In this document: one piece after another, positions 36,000 through 48,434 of the stretch
How the letters are laid out: every line of letters starts with the position of its first letter
How positions within the stretch are numbered: position 1 is the first letter of the stretch
Assembly: GCA_032358255.1 (NCBI GenBank)
Contig: JAULBX010032367.1
Coordinates: forward strand, 62,001-126,000
Reading direction: 5' to 3'
Source of the DNA: Heterotrichella gracilis
Taxonomy: Eukaryota; Sar; Xanthophyceae; Tribonematales; Xanthonemataceae
DNA: 64,000 nucleotides
Made by a program: the position numbers and the translations under genes
The notes under the pieces: model-generated
Told to the model about the DNA's origin: nothing
Database searches by the model: none
Seen by the model: only the letters and a program-made list of their open reading frames with translations

Positions 36000-37450
36000 T
36001 CAGGCAAAGCCAAGCAAAAAGCCTGCCATGCATGCAGCTGCGTTGGGAATCCCCTGCATTGCGGCACCAGTCAGTGACTCGGCGTTGTACAGGAATCACA
36101 GTCCAAATGTACCAACTTGATCACAAACGTATCAATACCTTTGTCAAGATGGCGAACAGGGGCGCGAGCCAGGCCTTGAGGTCCTTGCCGTCAAAGTCCC
36201 TACAGAACGACGTTTTGTGTGTTGGTCAAACTGCTTTGGTTGCCACTCTGATGCCAGCAATGCCTTACAAGGTCCTTGTGGCAATATTCACCGGGGATAC
36301 ACCCAATTATTGCATACTGTGTGTGCACTGTCAGTGTATATCAAGATCCCAGCAAGATCGCTTACAGCGCTTCGAAGGCCATGATCATGATGCAACATAC
36401 CCATCCTTGTCGGTATCGGCGAACGTGACCATGTCTGCCTTCATTTTGCGGTAGTTGACCGTGACATAGCCCATCGAAGACAGGAGCTGGACAAACAGGA
36501 ACACCACTCCAACGGCCACAGCTAGGGCAGAGCCCAACACCTGCACAAGCAGGGCCGCAGGGTTTGCAGCTGGTGGTTCAGTTTCCTCGCGCCTTTTGTG
36601 TCCTCACAAGCCCACGCGAAGCGGTTCTCCAAAATGCAGCAGCTACTCACCAACCCAGTTGCACTGAACAGATCATCAATGTAATAACCACTTACTATTG
36701 CACGATAGGGTTGCAGGACACCTGCTATAGGGGTGAGCTATAGGGTTGCACTACAGGGTTGCAGGACACAACAGCGCTTCAAGTGGTGCTTCAGTGGACA
36801 CTTATGGTCCTACGCACCTTGGAGGCGACCCCTGCTGCATACCCCAGCAGACCACTGAACCCCAGCTTTGACAGGAAAGGCCACGCTGAGGCCACAACCT
36901 TGTCAGTGAAGCCTTCCACGTCTGCTGACTTGGCTGACTTAGCTGCCCATGCGGGGGCGGAGCTGCACGCCATCAGCAAGTTGCCAGCTGCCAACATGGC
37001 CCACAGCGGAAGAGTTGGGCCACCTGGCAGCAGCCACACCGTGTTTGTCAAATACAACGGGTTTTTAAACCAAGGAATTGCACAAGGTAACTGCATCAGT
37101 GGGGGCATGAACACACCATCAAAGTCTTCGTTGTTGTCACCCCATCTGTTCCACCAGTTGCCACCACCGCCACCGTGACCACTGTTACCGCCACCTGTGT
37201 TGCCACTGGCCGTATACCTGGTAGTTACATTGCTGTTGCGACCATTGGGGTGATACGAAACCTTGCCGCGGTACAGGCTGGTCACACCTGCGAGCCAACA
37301 AAAGTTACAGTTTGGAAGCAAGATCTTGGACCGCAAACCAACCAGTTGCAACTTACCTTTTGTACGGTCCCGAGGCAATCTCCTGTTGCTGTTGAGAGGT
37401 CTGAACGTGCCACCGGGCCGGTGCAGTTCGCAGCTCACAGCCCTCATCAT
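36000..37450 (-). CDS. FUN14-domain membrane protein with EF-hand loop
   Basis: Five exons (37357-37450, 36818-37287, 36401-36540, 36139-36199, 36000-36053) join into 272 residues in phase. The N-terminus is basic and may target an organelle. A Gly/Asn-rich linker follows, then a hydrophobic segment. FLSKLGFSGLLGYAAGVASK and the next exon (GVVFLFVQLLSSMGYVTVNY) match the FUN14 domain, and GIPNAAACMAGFLLGFA is its last helix. Between them, residues 230-241 read DTDKDGDFDGKD, a full EF-hand calcium loop with acidic residues at positions 1, 3, 5, 7, 9 and 12; an intron splits its codon 6. FUN14 proteins include mitophagy receptors in animals and plastid or mitochondrial membrane proteins in plants. 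Calcium binding is inferred from the loop. Confidence 0.8.
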
Positions 37451-38157
37451 TGGCCCTCGTGGGAATTTGTCCAGTTCAAGGGTATCCTTTGTTTTGGCAG
37501 CCTGATGGAAAAGGTTGTGACGATAATGTACCTTGCAGAGTGCCCAGTTTGGAATTCCTAGTAAAGCTTGTCTACGCGTAGCAATTTACCGTTCCGGAGG
37601 TGGACACCGTGGACTCGCTCCAGCGGTTGAGCAGTCGACAAGGTGGGTGAAGAAGGTTGTAGGCTTGGCACACCATATGCGTTGTTGTGCCACGCTCTCT
37701 ATTACCGTGGATGCAAGCCCAAAAGATGACAAGCTATGCACAACGGGGTTTGACTCAAATGTTCATTGACTGTATGCATATGGAATGCATGCATGCATGT
37801 GGGAAGTGGGGAATGCAAAGGGCAAAGTGGGTCCTTGCGCAAGGTGCCTTGTGCTTAGCAGTGTTTAGCATTCGTATGATCGGACTTTTATTGGGAAACC
37901 ACAAGGAACTGCTCGGAGCATGGAGGTGTGTCCTCAGCGTCTGACAATTTTGGCCAAGTGCCACACTAGCTTGGCTTCGCCTTCCAGCAAGCTGCTGATG
38001 GAGCTTCAATGCAAAGAACCAACAGGAATACTTCACAGGCAGATCAGCGTTGGTGACGTACAACCGTTTGCCGGAAAAGCACAGGAACCATAACGAGTTT
38101 GCTGAAAGGCACCAAAGGCACACTTTCCGGTGCACCAGCTTGGAACTGGTGATCGAG
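37451..38157. other. intergenic, no gene recognised
   Basis: This is 700 bp between the start of the FUN14 gene and the end of separase, both on the minus strand. It should hold the FUN14 promoter and the separase 3' UTR. No conserved reading frame is seen. Confidence 0.4.
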
Positions 38158-41100
38158 CTATCCACTTGAAGAGCGCTGCACTGTCACCGGTATCCCGTAG
38201 CACACTGGCGCTGCGCCGATCAGGTGCCTCAGCCTGCACGCTGACCTGCAGCGTGCCACTGTTGCTCCCACGCACCGGCCCCCTTCCTGCTCCCCCTCCC
38301 CAGCCACCTCCAGCCAATTCTCCAGCACAGAACGGCTGAAGCGGTCGATGTCCCGGTCAGTCACATCCCACAGGTTGGCCACCGCCACTGGGCAACCTGC
38401 ACAAACACGCCAACAAGCACGTGTTTAGCGCTCCGCAGCAAGCAACAAGCATGGCGGACACATGGTGCTTCCTTGACAACAGTGCACAGTAGGAGTTGCG
38501 TGCAGACTAGTATCAGGCTTGCAATCGTACCGCCCAGCAGGTAGGCCAGCACCGCCCCCGACGGCTCGTACACGCCCTGCACCTTGAGCCGTCCGCTGCT
38601 GCAGCCCATGAGCAGGGCGGTGGAGCAGCGGTCCAGGTGGCACAGCATGCGTGCGGGGATGTATTGCTCCCCCCCGCCGTGCCCAAAATAGATGAACAGC
38701 TGGTGGTGCTCAAGTGCAGTGGCCAGGGACCTAGGGGGTGGCGCACTGCCTGCCTCACCCTGGGTGACATCAAACGTGTCAACATGCATGATGGCGCACA
38801 CCACAAGGTCAGAATGAAGATGGTGCATATACCATACTCATCCAGCATGCACGGTGGAGCAGAAGCATTTGACAGGATGCATGGTGGCTTGGGCATGGCA
38901 ATAGGCAAGCTGCCCAATGCGATGCAAATGTGGGGATTCGGTGGGTGACAGAGTCACAAGGAGCTGCAGGGCAGAATGGTGGGCAGGTGAAGCAAAACCA
39001 GCGCATGCCGACTTGCCTGCCACGTCTTCTGTGCCTTGAACCACTCCTCAAAGGTGGTCTGCGTGGTCTTCAAGTCCCCGCTAGGGTTAATGACGTAGAA
39101 GGTGGAGGCAAGGTCTACTGCCCCAGACTCCCCACTCTCATCCCCATGCTGCGAGCGCCAAGCCGTGGCAGCAGCACAGGCCAGGGACTGGATGCGGTAC
39201 ACAGCTTGCCCTGCCAAGCTCGGCGCGCTCTCCCATGGCAGCGGCTGCAGGTGTGCATCCAGCGCTAGCAGCACGGGGCTGCGTTGGGGGGCATGGGTCT
39301 CCTGGGGTTGAGGCGGAGCTGGCGCGTGGGTGGCGTCAGCACCCACAGGCATGTGCTGGATCTTGGCAGCGGGTTGCCCTAGCACAGCGCATGGTGTGCC
39401 GGAGGCAACGCTGCTCATCGCCCCCATCCTGCAGCAAGTACAGCAGTCAAGATCACCCAAATGGTGTGCCAATGGCAGAAACCAACCAGATGCAGCATGC
39501 AATGCAGGACAGAAAGCATGCCGCCCCAGCTCACCTCGATTTCCCCCTGCCAGTAGCACGTTGGGTGGCCGCCACACCCTCCGCTTCTTGCTGCTGCTGA
39601 TGGCTTGCTGCCTGCGTGGCATCGGCGCTGGTACTGGCTTTCCCTGCGCCCCCGCCTCTCCTGGACCTGGCCCCACCATCCGGCGCACCATCACCTCCCG
39701 GTGCCGGGTCAGCGGCCTGCTTCCCCCGTGTGCTCCTCCGGGCGGCGCCAGCTGTCGCAGCGGCAGCTGGGGTGGCGACGGTGGTGGCGCGCTGCCTGCT
39801 GCTCTGCGCCTTGGCCCGGGCAGGTTTGGGCTGAGTGGCAGGCGGAGCACCTTCCTCCATGCGCATGGCTGCAAATTGCGCTGCCAGCTGTTTGGAGACT
39901 GTGGCCGGGGCAGCAGCGGCGGGTGTGTGGCCCGGTAACACAAGCGTCTCTAACGCCTCCCTGCAGCAATTGACATGCCGCTGCCTCAACTGGCAGTCGA
40001 CGAGCATCTGAACATGACTGACAGGCAGGCACTGAAGCCGCGCACATCTTCCCCAGGATGCAACATGAGTCTACTGATGATAATAAAGTAGTTGCAAATA
40101 TATTGGAAACACACAAATGTTTGTGTATAAGATTATCCCTCACCTGATGCATGCAGCCGCACCAGACAGCGCTGCTGTGCTGGCAGAGCCCACTGCAGCC
40201 CTGAGCAGCACCTGCATGTCGTCACCCGCAACCTGGGCACCTGCCTGCACCAGTGCTTGCACCAGCGGCCGCAGGGTAGCGCCTGCACCCTCTTCGGCAG
40301 GCAATCCCAGCGCTGCATGGACCTCCTGCACCAGCTGCTCCAGCACACCATCCGCCGCCTGCAAGGCCTTCGCATCCGCCGGCGGACCCAGAAGGAATAC
40401 CCTGCACCCCACACACGCACCAGCCTCAATTAGGTGTAGATGCATGTGCCATGCCAGTGCTGAATTTCAGATCGCAGGGGCATGGCGTTGGGACTGGTCT
40501 GGGCTGCTTCCCCGTTGATGATTATCTTATCATCCCTTGTCCCACTGAGTAGGTGGCCAGGGCTATACCTAGAAAACGCTCGGTTGCATTAATTTGGTGT
40601 CGCTGCCACAGCTGGGATTACCACCTCGTCAGACCCATGGGGGCATATGCATGCAAACCATGATGTTGATTTGCACCAAAATGGTGCTTTCCCCTGGACA
40701 CAATGCCACCACCTCACCTCCACGGCCCCAGCACACTGCTGTCCAGATCCCCCAGCATGCGCCCCACCCGCTCATCCAGGCTGATACGCCTGGCCCACCA
40801 CTGGCTGCGCTGCTCCTGCGTCTCAACGGGCCCAGCGGCACGCATGCTCTCAGTGCTGGCGCACAGAATGGCGCCCAGCTCCTGCAGGATGGGCTTGGCA
40901 CCGCCAGGTGGCAGCGGCACAGCGGCTACCAGGGGGGGCTGGGATGGGGTGCAGCGCGTGAGGAGAAGGTGGGTGGCGGCGCCGGGCGGCGCGCTGGCGG
41001 GCAGCAGGGAGATTGAGCACAGGGTGCTGGACCCTGGGGTGAGCTCCATGAGGCGGGCCAGCTTCTGCTTGGCAACCTCCTGCACAGGCATTGAATGGTT

Positions 41101-44100
41101 GGATTGAGGAGGAGCGGATGCATTCAGCCACAGCTGCAGCAGGCAGGGGAGTCTGTGTGCAAGGTAGATTTGCTGCATTGGTCGCACCTCCAGCTGCAGC
41201 GCTGACTCCATGGTGCACCGCTTTTTGTCCACCTCCATGAAAGGGTACGCTGCCATCAGCACCTCCTTGGCCCCAGCTACACACACATCCTACATATGGC
41301 ACACAACAGGTGAGCAGCAGTGATTGCGCAGCAGCGGGAGGATGACAATCATGCCACAGGGATCATGCATCACGTGCGTATGAGGAGATCTAGCAACTGA
41401 CCTCATTCGTGCCACTGGATTGTTTGCGCATGTTCTCTGCTTTGGACTCCAGAACAGCTGCGTACTGCACTGTGAGCGAGGTGCCGATGCTTGCATGCGC
41501 ATACAGGCAGGCCGCATGCAGCAGCCCCAGCTGGCCGCACAACGGGGCCAGCATGCTGCAGATCTCCCTGCACGCAACACCAGTCGAGACTCAACGTCCA
41601 CAGGCAGCACCCATGGTTCAGTGCCTGGGGGCCTGCCTGTACCCCTAGCTAGTCGCCTCTGCAATGGAAATGCATTGCAATCACCTTTGCAAGAGAGGCA
41701 TCTGCTGGGCCTGCGAGGCTGCAAACAGCAGCACCCCCAGCTGCTGCAGGCACTCCGACTGGCCAGGCGCTGAGGTGGCAGCCCCTACAGACCCAGCCTT
41801 GGGTTGCCGCCTGCCTTTGATCGGCTTGGCGCTGGTGGCAGCTGGGGTCCCATGTGGCGCAGGGCTGAAGATGCAAGCAGAGCCGATGGCGGGTGACGCA
41901 GCTGGGGCTGATGTGCTCTGCGCCTGCATCAGGCTAGCCTTGCAGGCCAGCACCTGTGCATGGAGGCAGGGCAGGCTGCCTGGCGCTTCGCCCAGGCGGT
42001 CCATGGCTGACTGGATGGCAACAGTTGCGCCGCGGAAATCACCCTGGGGATAAGCAACACATGTAAATATTTGAGTGATAGTTGTGCCGGGGAAGACAGC
42101 CAGGGCTTAAAAGCAAGACAGTGAAGTACAAGAAATCCTGTTGCTGATCATATGGATGCTCTGGGTACCTGCTGTGCCAGTAGTTTTGACTGCAGAACGA
42201 GGTTGCGGCAGCTCAGCTCCAGCGCCTTGAGTCCATATGCATCAGCCATGTGCTCCTGGGCTGTGGACTGCAGCAACATGAGGGCCTCATCGGGCTGTGC
42301 TTGTGCCACCAGAACTGCAGCCTCCAACAACACAGCCTCCCCTTCAAGAATGCTGCCCTTGGCGGTATCTGCCACGACAGAGTAATGTGTTCAGAGCTGG
42401 GCTGAAAACCCTTAGCACGGGTTTGTGTGGCAATCCATGGCTCAGGGAAGCTTCCCACTTGTAAGGGCCCCCAGGCGCCCCATCAGGGGAGCCTGTGTGG
42501 GTTGTAGGGAATCAGCACGGTCCCCACGCAGATCATTCTGCGTACCTGTGTACTTCTGTGCCTCTTGCAGTTCTCGATGCGCCTGGTCTACAGCCCCTTG
42601 CCTGGCATGCACCGAAGCCACCTTGAGCGTCGCCAGGGTGAGGAAGCACTGGGAGTCCATCATGGTAGCCTGGACGGGCAGGGTAAAAGGTCACATAGGG
42701 GACATGCACTGGTGATTGAATCCCACCTGGAGGACTTCAAGAAGGAAGTACATGTGACTGGATGTTGTTGTGATGGTGGATGCGCCAGTACATGCTTTCT
42801 GGGGCATGTTCTGTGTGCTTTGCATCAGCAAGATCATGTGAATGCTGACCACGCACCAGCCGTGTGGCTTGTCGCAGAACCACAAGCCCATCCTCAGCAG
42901 CACCCGAGGCCTCAAACACATCCCCGGCCTTCATGAGGCATGTGAAGCACATGGTTGCCACCCGCCAGAACATCACCCCGCTGGTGGCGTCTCCACTGCC
43001 ACCTCCTGCCTCAGGCCCAGCACTGTGCAGCGCTGACAGCAGGTTGCAATCAAGCTTCTGCAGCAGCCTGAGCGCCTCAGCGACATCATATAGAGCCGAT
43101 GCAACATCACCTGCGGCATGTGCAAATTTTGATTACATTTACAAAGGGTAGCGTATATGGATGGGTCGAAGAAACACGATGCATCGATTTGCTCATGCAA
43201 CAGTGACATGGGTGGAACATTGCGGCCTGCATAGTCAAAAACCCATGTGATATACTGGTATAACGTCATTTGACCAACATGCCCACCTTGCAAATGAAAA
43301 GCATCTGCTGCCATGATGTGCAGCGTGCTCCTTATGACGTATGACAGCTGTCGCCATTCGTTCCCAGCCGCCAGTTCATCCAGCTTGGCTGCTGCTCGGA
43401 GTGCATGCCCAATCCATTGCTCTGATTCATCATTGAGTTCTCTGCATCACAGCGTAAACAGTTACAATTACATGCAGGCCCCATGTGGGATGCATCGCAC
43501 AGAAATCCCGAGAAAAATGCTGCAATGCTGTGAATGTGATACAGATGTGGGTAGGATGATCCACTTGCACAAACTGCAAAATATATGGCAAATCACCTGG
43601 CATGCTGCAGGACCGATTCCAAAGTGAATGGCAAGCAGCTCGCGACATCATTGGCCACGCCTTCCACAGCTTCCAAAAGAGATTGCCTGATTGTTGACGG
43701 CATGCAGATGTGTTCCAAGCTGTGGATGTCTGCTGCTGAAGCAAACATGCTAGCCAAGTCTGTTGTCAGGCTGTCAGTTGCGGCTGCCAAGCTTGCTGCT
43801 GTCATCCACGCTTGCTGCTGCAGCAGCCAAGACCCTGTGCGCAAAATTGGCACCAGTGATGCAGTGTACAACATGGCAGAAATGGTGGAAGGCCTGCCAA
43901 GACAGAGCTGGGTGGAAAGTTTTATGCAAGGGTTCATGCCTAACCTGCCTGTGAACACCGCTGCAATGCATGTACATAACAACAGTGCAACCCATGGCAA
44001 CGGCAACGGCATGTGTGGTGTATAGCACGTTCACCTTGCGCAGACGCCAAATCCGCCAGTTGCAGCAACAGCATCACACTGCTAATGGTGGGGTCCGCAG

Positions 44101-47100
44101 CATCTGCGCCTGCTTGCAAGCTGTCCAAGGCAGCCTGCCAGTGGGCCACAGCAGTCTGTGCATGCTTCAGAGCCGCTGTGCTCGCCTGCAGATGAGCCAT
44201 GCAAGTTAGTGACATTTATGGTGGAGTGGGGATGCTTGTATGCTCCTTGGGTACAACGCATGGAGGTTGGGATGCATGACGTGGGTTTGCAGTACTTACA
44301 TCACCAAATTGCGCCTGCCTTTTGCCATCTTCTTTGGAGTCAGACCTACATCAACAGGGAACCAGTCAGCACGTGTACATCTGTAAAACTTCAATGCCTT
44401 ACATTGAAAAGTAGCACCAAATGCAGGTCGTGGACTGTGGCTTACCGTGCTCCAGCTGCTGCCCTGGGGGCTGCGCATGCAAGTGCAAGCATTGCCGCGG
44501 CAGTGGCTGCCTGATCCAGTGTCACAAAGGAAGCCGTGGAACTGCTTTCAGCCAACAAGGCCGCATACATCTCCGTGGCCTGAGTCAGGGACACCATCTC
44601 AAACTGCCTAGCTTCTGCTGGATGGTCACACAGGATTGTGCTGCAAAGCGCTTGCTGTACGAGCGCCCAGGCATGCTTGGAAGAATGCTCCACAGGGCTG
44701 CAGTTGCTCAGCAGGAGTTTCAGGCAGTGGCGGCAGTTGAGCTGGGCAATCTGACTGTCAATTTCTTCCTTTTGCACAGCTGACCGCCACGCCTCCAGCT
44801 CCTGAACAAGTAGCTGAGCCATGGCATCGCTGTCACAGCTGCTGCTGGGCAGCAAATCCTCCATGTGGGTCGAGGCCAGCTGCAGTGGACGGGTGTTCGT
44901 CTTTGCTAGGCGCTTGCCAGGCTTGGGTTTCACAGGTGCAGCCTCTGCTGGCATGGCTGCCTTGGTGGCCACATACAGCTGCATCAGCGGTGCCATGGGT
45001 TCGAAAGACACCAGATCCAGGTGGATGGCTGCAGTGAGCAATCGCGCGTAGCTGCTGAGCCAGCATGTCGGGTCATCAGCCTGCAGTGCGCACTCTGCCA
45101 GCACCTGGCAGCGCTTGCAGCATTCCTCCATCCGCTTACAGTCGATCTACACGAAAAGGACACCTCATTACTTCTTCACACATGCTGCAATGTAACATGC
45201 AGAATCCAGCGCCCTGTAATGCGCATAGACGCACCTGTGCATCTCCTGAGCTTGAACATGCCAAACATGCCAGAGAGGCATCAAATGCCAGCTTGAACGC
45301 CTGGTATGCCTCGGATCGCCGCTGTTCGCCATGCATCTCCACCCCAATATTGTACAGTGAAGTGGCCATCCACTGGAACTGGTCTGCTGCCAGTATAGGT
45401 TGCGCTTCATCACCCCTACAGACACCCATGACCCCTTCAGCACCGATCTTTCTGCAGCGTTGCATTTCCCAAGCTGCATGGATCCTGGGCATAGAAGACC
45501 CACCTGCATGGGAGTAGATCGCCGCCCCATTGGGTTGCGTATGCTGCTGCCTGAACCACATCCTGGTACTGGTCTGACGTGCGCGCCAGGGCCAACCTAA
45601 GCTGTGTTGAGGTGACCATACAGGCGGCTGTAGAGCTCCCAAAACGCCCAACGACAGTGTTTTGCTGCTCGCTGCTGGGATCAGCTTCCCATATCGCCTT
45701 CAGCATGACAGCACTGAGCTCCAAATGAGCAGCAACCCACAGCAAACCCTCCTCACCCAGCAACTCCAGTCCTATAGCCATGAAATGGTTTAGATCTATG
45801 CAAACGTCAACGAGGATAAAGTGCATTGAGTTGGAATAATATGACAACTTACCTGTGCGCTCATTGCACTTCAGCATGCCTGCTGTGTGTTTCCGCAAGA
45901 CGGCCAACAGTGGAAACATGCCACGCAGGAATGAAATGTCCTGCTGACTTGGAGCGCTGCAGCTGTCTCTCAGGTATGCCAGGCTTTGCTGGGCGTGTGC
46001 TGCCCATTGCAGCGAGTCAAACTCGCTTGTAGATGGCCCTGCATAGCATGCTGTGTGCTCACTGGTGGTCACAGATTAATGTGGGTGCTGCAGCTTGAAA
46101 GCATCGACGAGAAACAATCAATACCTGTCTGACTTGTTGCCGCCATTAGACAGGCAGCTATGGCCAAATCCAAGACAGTGCGAGCACTCTTTGGCATTGC
46201 TGCCCCACCCCTGAAGCATGAGTATGAAGGTGCAAGGTGAGTAAGGGCGCACCGGGGCGGATGCACATGGATGATCATCGTAGCACCAGTATCAGCAGTA
46301 TGGCACCAGATACTCACCTTTCCAGTGTGTCCTGGAAGTGCTGGAGGATGGTCCATGCGCATGTGCTGTTCTGGACCAGGCCCTCAATCACTGCCAACAG
46401 CAACGCATCGCACTGCGGTCCTGCAGATGCCCACAGAGTAAGATACAAATGAGTTGCAAATAAGAGCGTGTGAGACACCAGCAGGTTGTTTTGGCGTACC
46501 ATGCCTGACGAGGGCGTCTGAGATAGTGAGCTGGAACTGGACGCTTTCCTCAGCTGGCAGTGTTTTCTGGAGCTTCTTCACCAATCCTAACACCTACAGG
46601 CACGAGTTCATTATGCCCAGTGGCTTGATGCAAGTGCACAGCATACCCTAAACCCTAAATTTTAAACAGAGTGTGTTGCAGGTGCTTGGCAAGGGCGTGA
46701 ACACAAACAACAAACGGAAAAAACATACTTGTGACTGGCTGATGATGTTCTTGGGCATCCCAATGGCGACCAGCGCAGCCAGGAGGTCCCCTAGCAACAC
46801 CCCTGACATGGTGTTTGAGGTCTGCACGCATGCTGTAGCTACTGCCTGCAGGTGCACAGAGACAGGGATAAGGTTGGGTAAGACCTCACACAGTGTTGGA
46901 TTGATTGATGTTGCATATAACCAAGTAACGGCGCCTACCTTATGAATGCACTTGAAGATAGTGTCGCAGTGCTTTGAAGCTTCAGCCTCTGGCACCGTCC
47001 TGCAGGTGTAATGCACAAGTAATTCATGGCGTGTATACAAGGTGTGCTGATATGGAAGTATTAAGAAAGCTTCATTCATACCTGAGCCACGGAATGACCT

Positions 47101-47743
47101 GCAAGGCAAGCTTGTAGGACTTGCTGAGGGGGCCAAAGTCGCCCTCCTTGCAAAACAGCTCAGCTGCTGAGAGGGTCACAACAATGACGGAACCCACCAC
47201 CAAGCTGGCTGTATCTTTGGTAATTGAGCTGCTCTCTGGACTGACAAGCTCGTATCTATCTGCAACTGGCTGCAGAGCCCTGTGTTCCTGGCCCTCCAGC
47301 AGGTGTGACCGTAAAGTATATAGCAAGATCCACCCCTGCTTCCATGCTTCGCGGTACATCTGACTGGACAGCAGCTTCTTGACCAGTGAGTAGCGCTGGA
47401 GAACGATGTCCAAAGGCTTTGCTGCAGCTGAAACCTCCACCAGCTGCAGACACGCTGTTGCAAGACGACAGATCTTCTCACAGCTAGCTGCAGAGACCCC
47501 ATCTTTCGAGAGTGCTGCCAGGCTGAGTTTCGCTGCTTTTTGCAAAGCTGCTGCGGAGACAGACGACACTTGCACACATTCTTTGGACAAGTGCTCCCCG
47601 GTCAAGCTCTTCAACAGCTTGCTCGGCAGGACCTTTTGCAGCTGTTGAGAGTACTCCCCCAAACTGGTGTCGGTTGTGCAGCTGGAGACTAGCAGCACCA
47701 AGCTGTCAGCGCCTGTCTGACCCATAACGCCAACCTTATCCAC
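38158..47743 (-). CDS. ESP1: separase (cohesin-cleaving cysteine protease, peptidase C50)
   Basis: Twenty-six exons join in phase into 2078 residues, near the length of plant separase. From the start they are 47082-47743, 46939-46999, 46729-46845, 46500-46593, 46318-46420, 46125-46210, 45853-46038, 45504-45771, 45235-45415, 44446-45146, 44300-44345, 44035-44185, 43597-43834, 43287-43441, 42857-43110, 42546-42669, 42169-42368, 41685-42043, 41402-41567, 41188-41289, 40718-41079, 40144-40401, 39535-40017, 39017-39428, 38531-38759 and 38158-38396. The first 1400 residues are helical and repeat-like. WWARRISLDERVGRMLGDLD opens the protease region, FIYFGHGGGEQY holds His1950 and LLMGCSSGRL holds Cys1976, the usual 26 residues apart. 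VANLWDVTDRDIDRF follows. Separase cuts the cohesin kleisin at anaphase. Intron 24 appears to be GC-AG. Confidence 0.93.
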
Positions 47744-48434
47744 TCAACAAGCGACAGAGTCTGGGACGCCAACGCAGCAAGCAACCGCAGGTGGCTGCAT
47801 ACCGTTCACCATGGTCGAGCATGAGCTAGGGGTGTTTTATATGCATGCAGTGTCAAGAAGTCTTCGTCTTCAAGTGAAAAGAAACTACATCACAGGAGAA
47901 TGACAAGGCGTGTCTTCTGTTGGCTTCATACTGTCCATCTTCGTCAATGACCGCTTTACTTTTGAACAAAAATGACAGCGGTAGGAAAAGATAAGAAAAG
48001 GGGTGGTATTGTATTTGTTGACAGGGGACCCTCCCAATGCATGCCCAAACTAGGTGACACACACCGTTTCAGACGGAGGCCGATGTTACCCAACACTCTG
48101 TACAAAGCCACTGAACCAGGCACATCAAGGTGTGCAGATTATGACAAGGCACGCCAGGGTGCCAGGCAGCACTGCATAGGTGGTGCCATCAAAGCACACA
48201 TGCATGCATTCCTTTTTTGGGCTCGTGATGCTCCTGTTGTACCCCACTCTTAACTTCAATACCCAGCAAAGCATGGCGCATGTACCCTCTCACAGCCTGG
48301 GCAGTCGTGCCAAACACTGCATGCAGTGTTAGGAACCACCTTGTACATACGCAGCATAACCCAACACTACTGGGTCCATGCATGCTATCCCTTGACCACA
48401 CAGTACCAATGTTGGAACAGCCGGAAATAGCGGT
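47744..48434. promoter_or_regulatory. bidirectional promoter region, separase / GT47 gene
   Basis: This is about 690 bp between the separase start (minus) and the glycosyltransferase start (plus). Both promoters must lie here. No TATA box or known motif was identified with confidence. Confidence 0.35.

Noticed and set aside
39330-39938. A 202-residue plus-strand open frame
   Set aside because: It is antisense to separase exons and the Ala/Arg-rich insert; GC-rich composition keeps several frames open.
44995-45015. GGTTCGAAAG resembling a tRNA T-arm
   Set aside because: No matching acceptor or anticodon stem; it is inside a separase coding exon.
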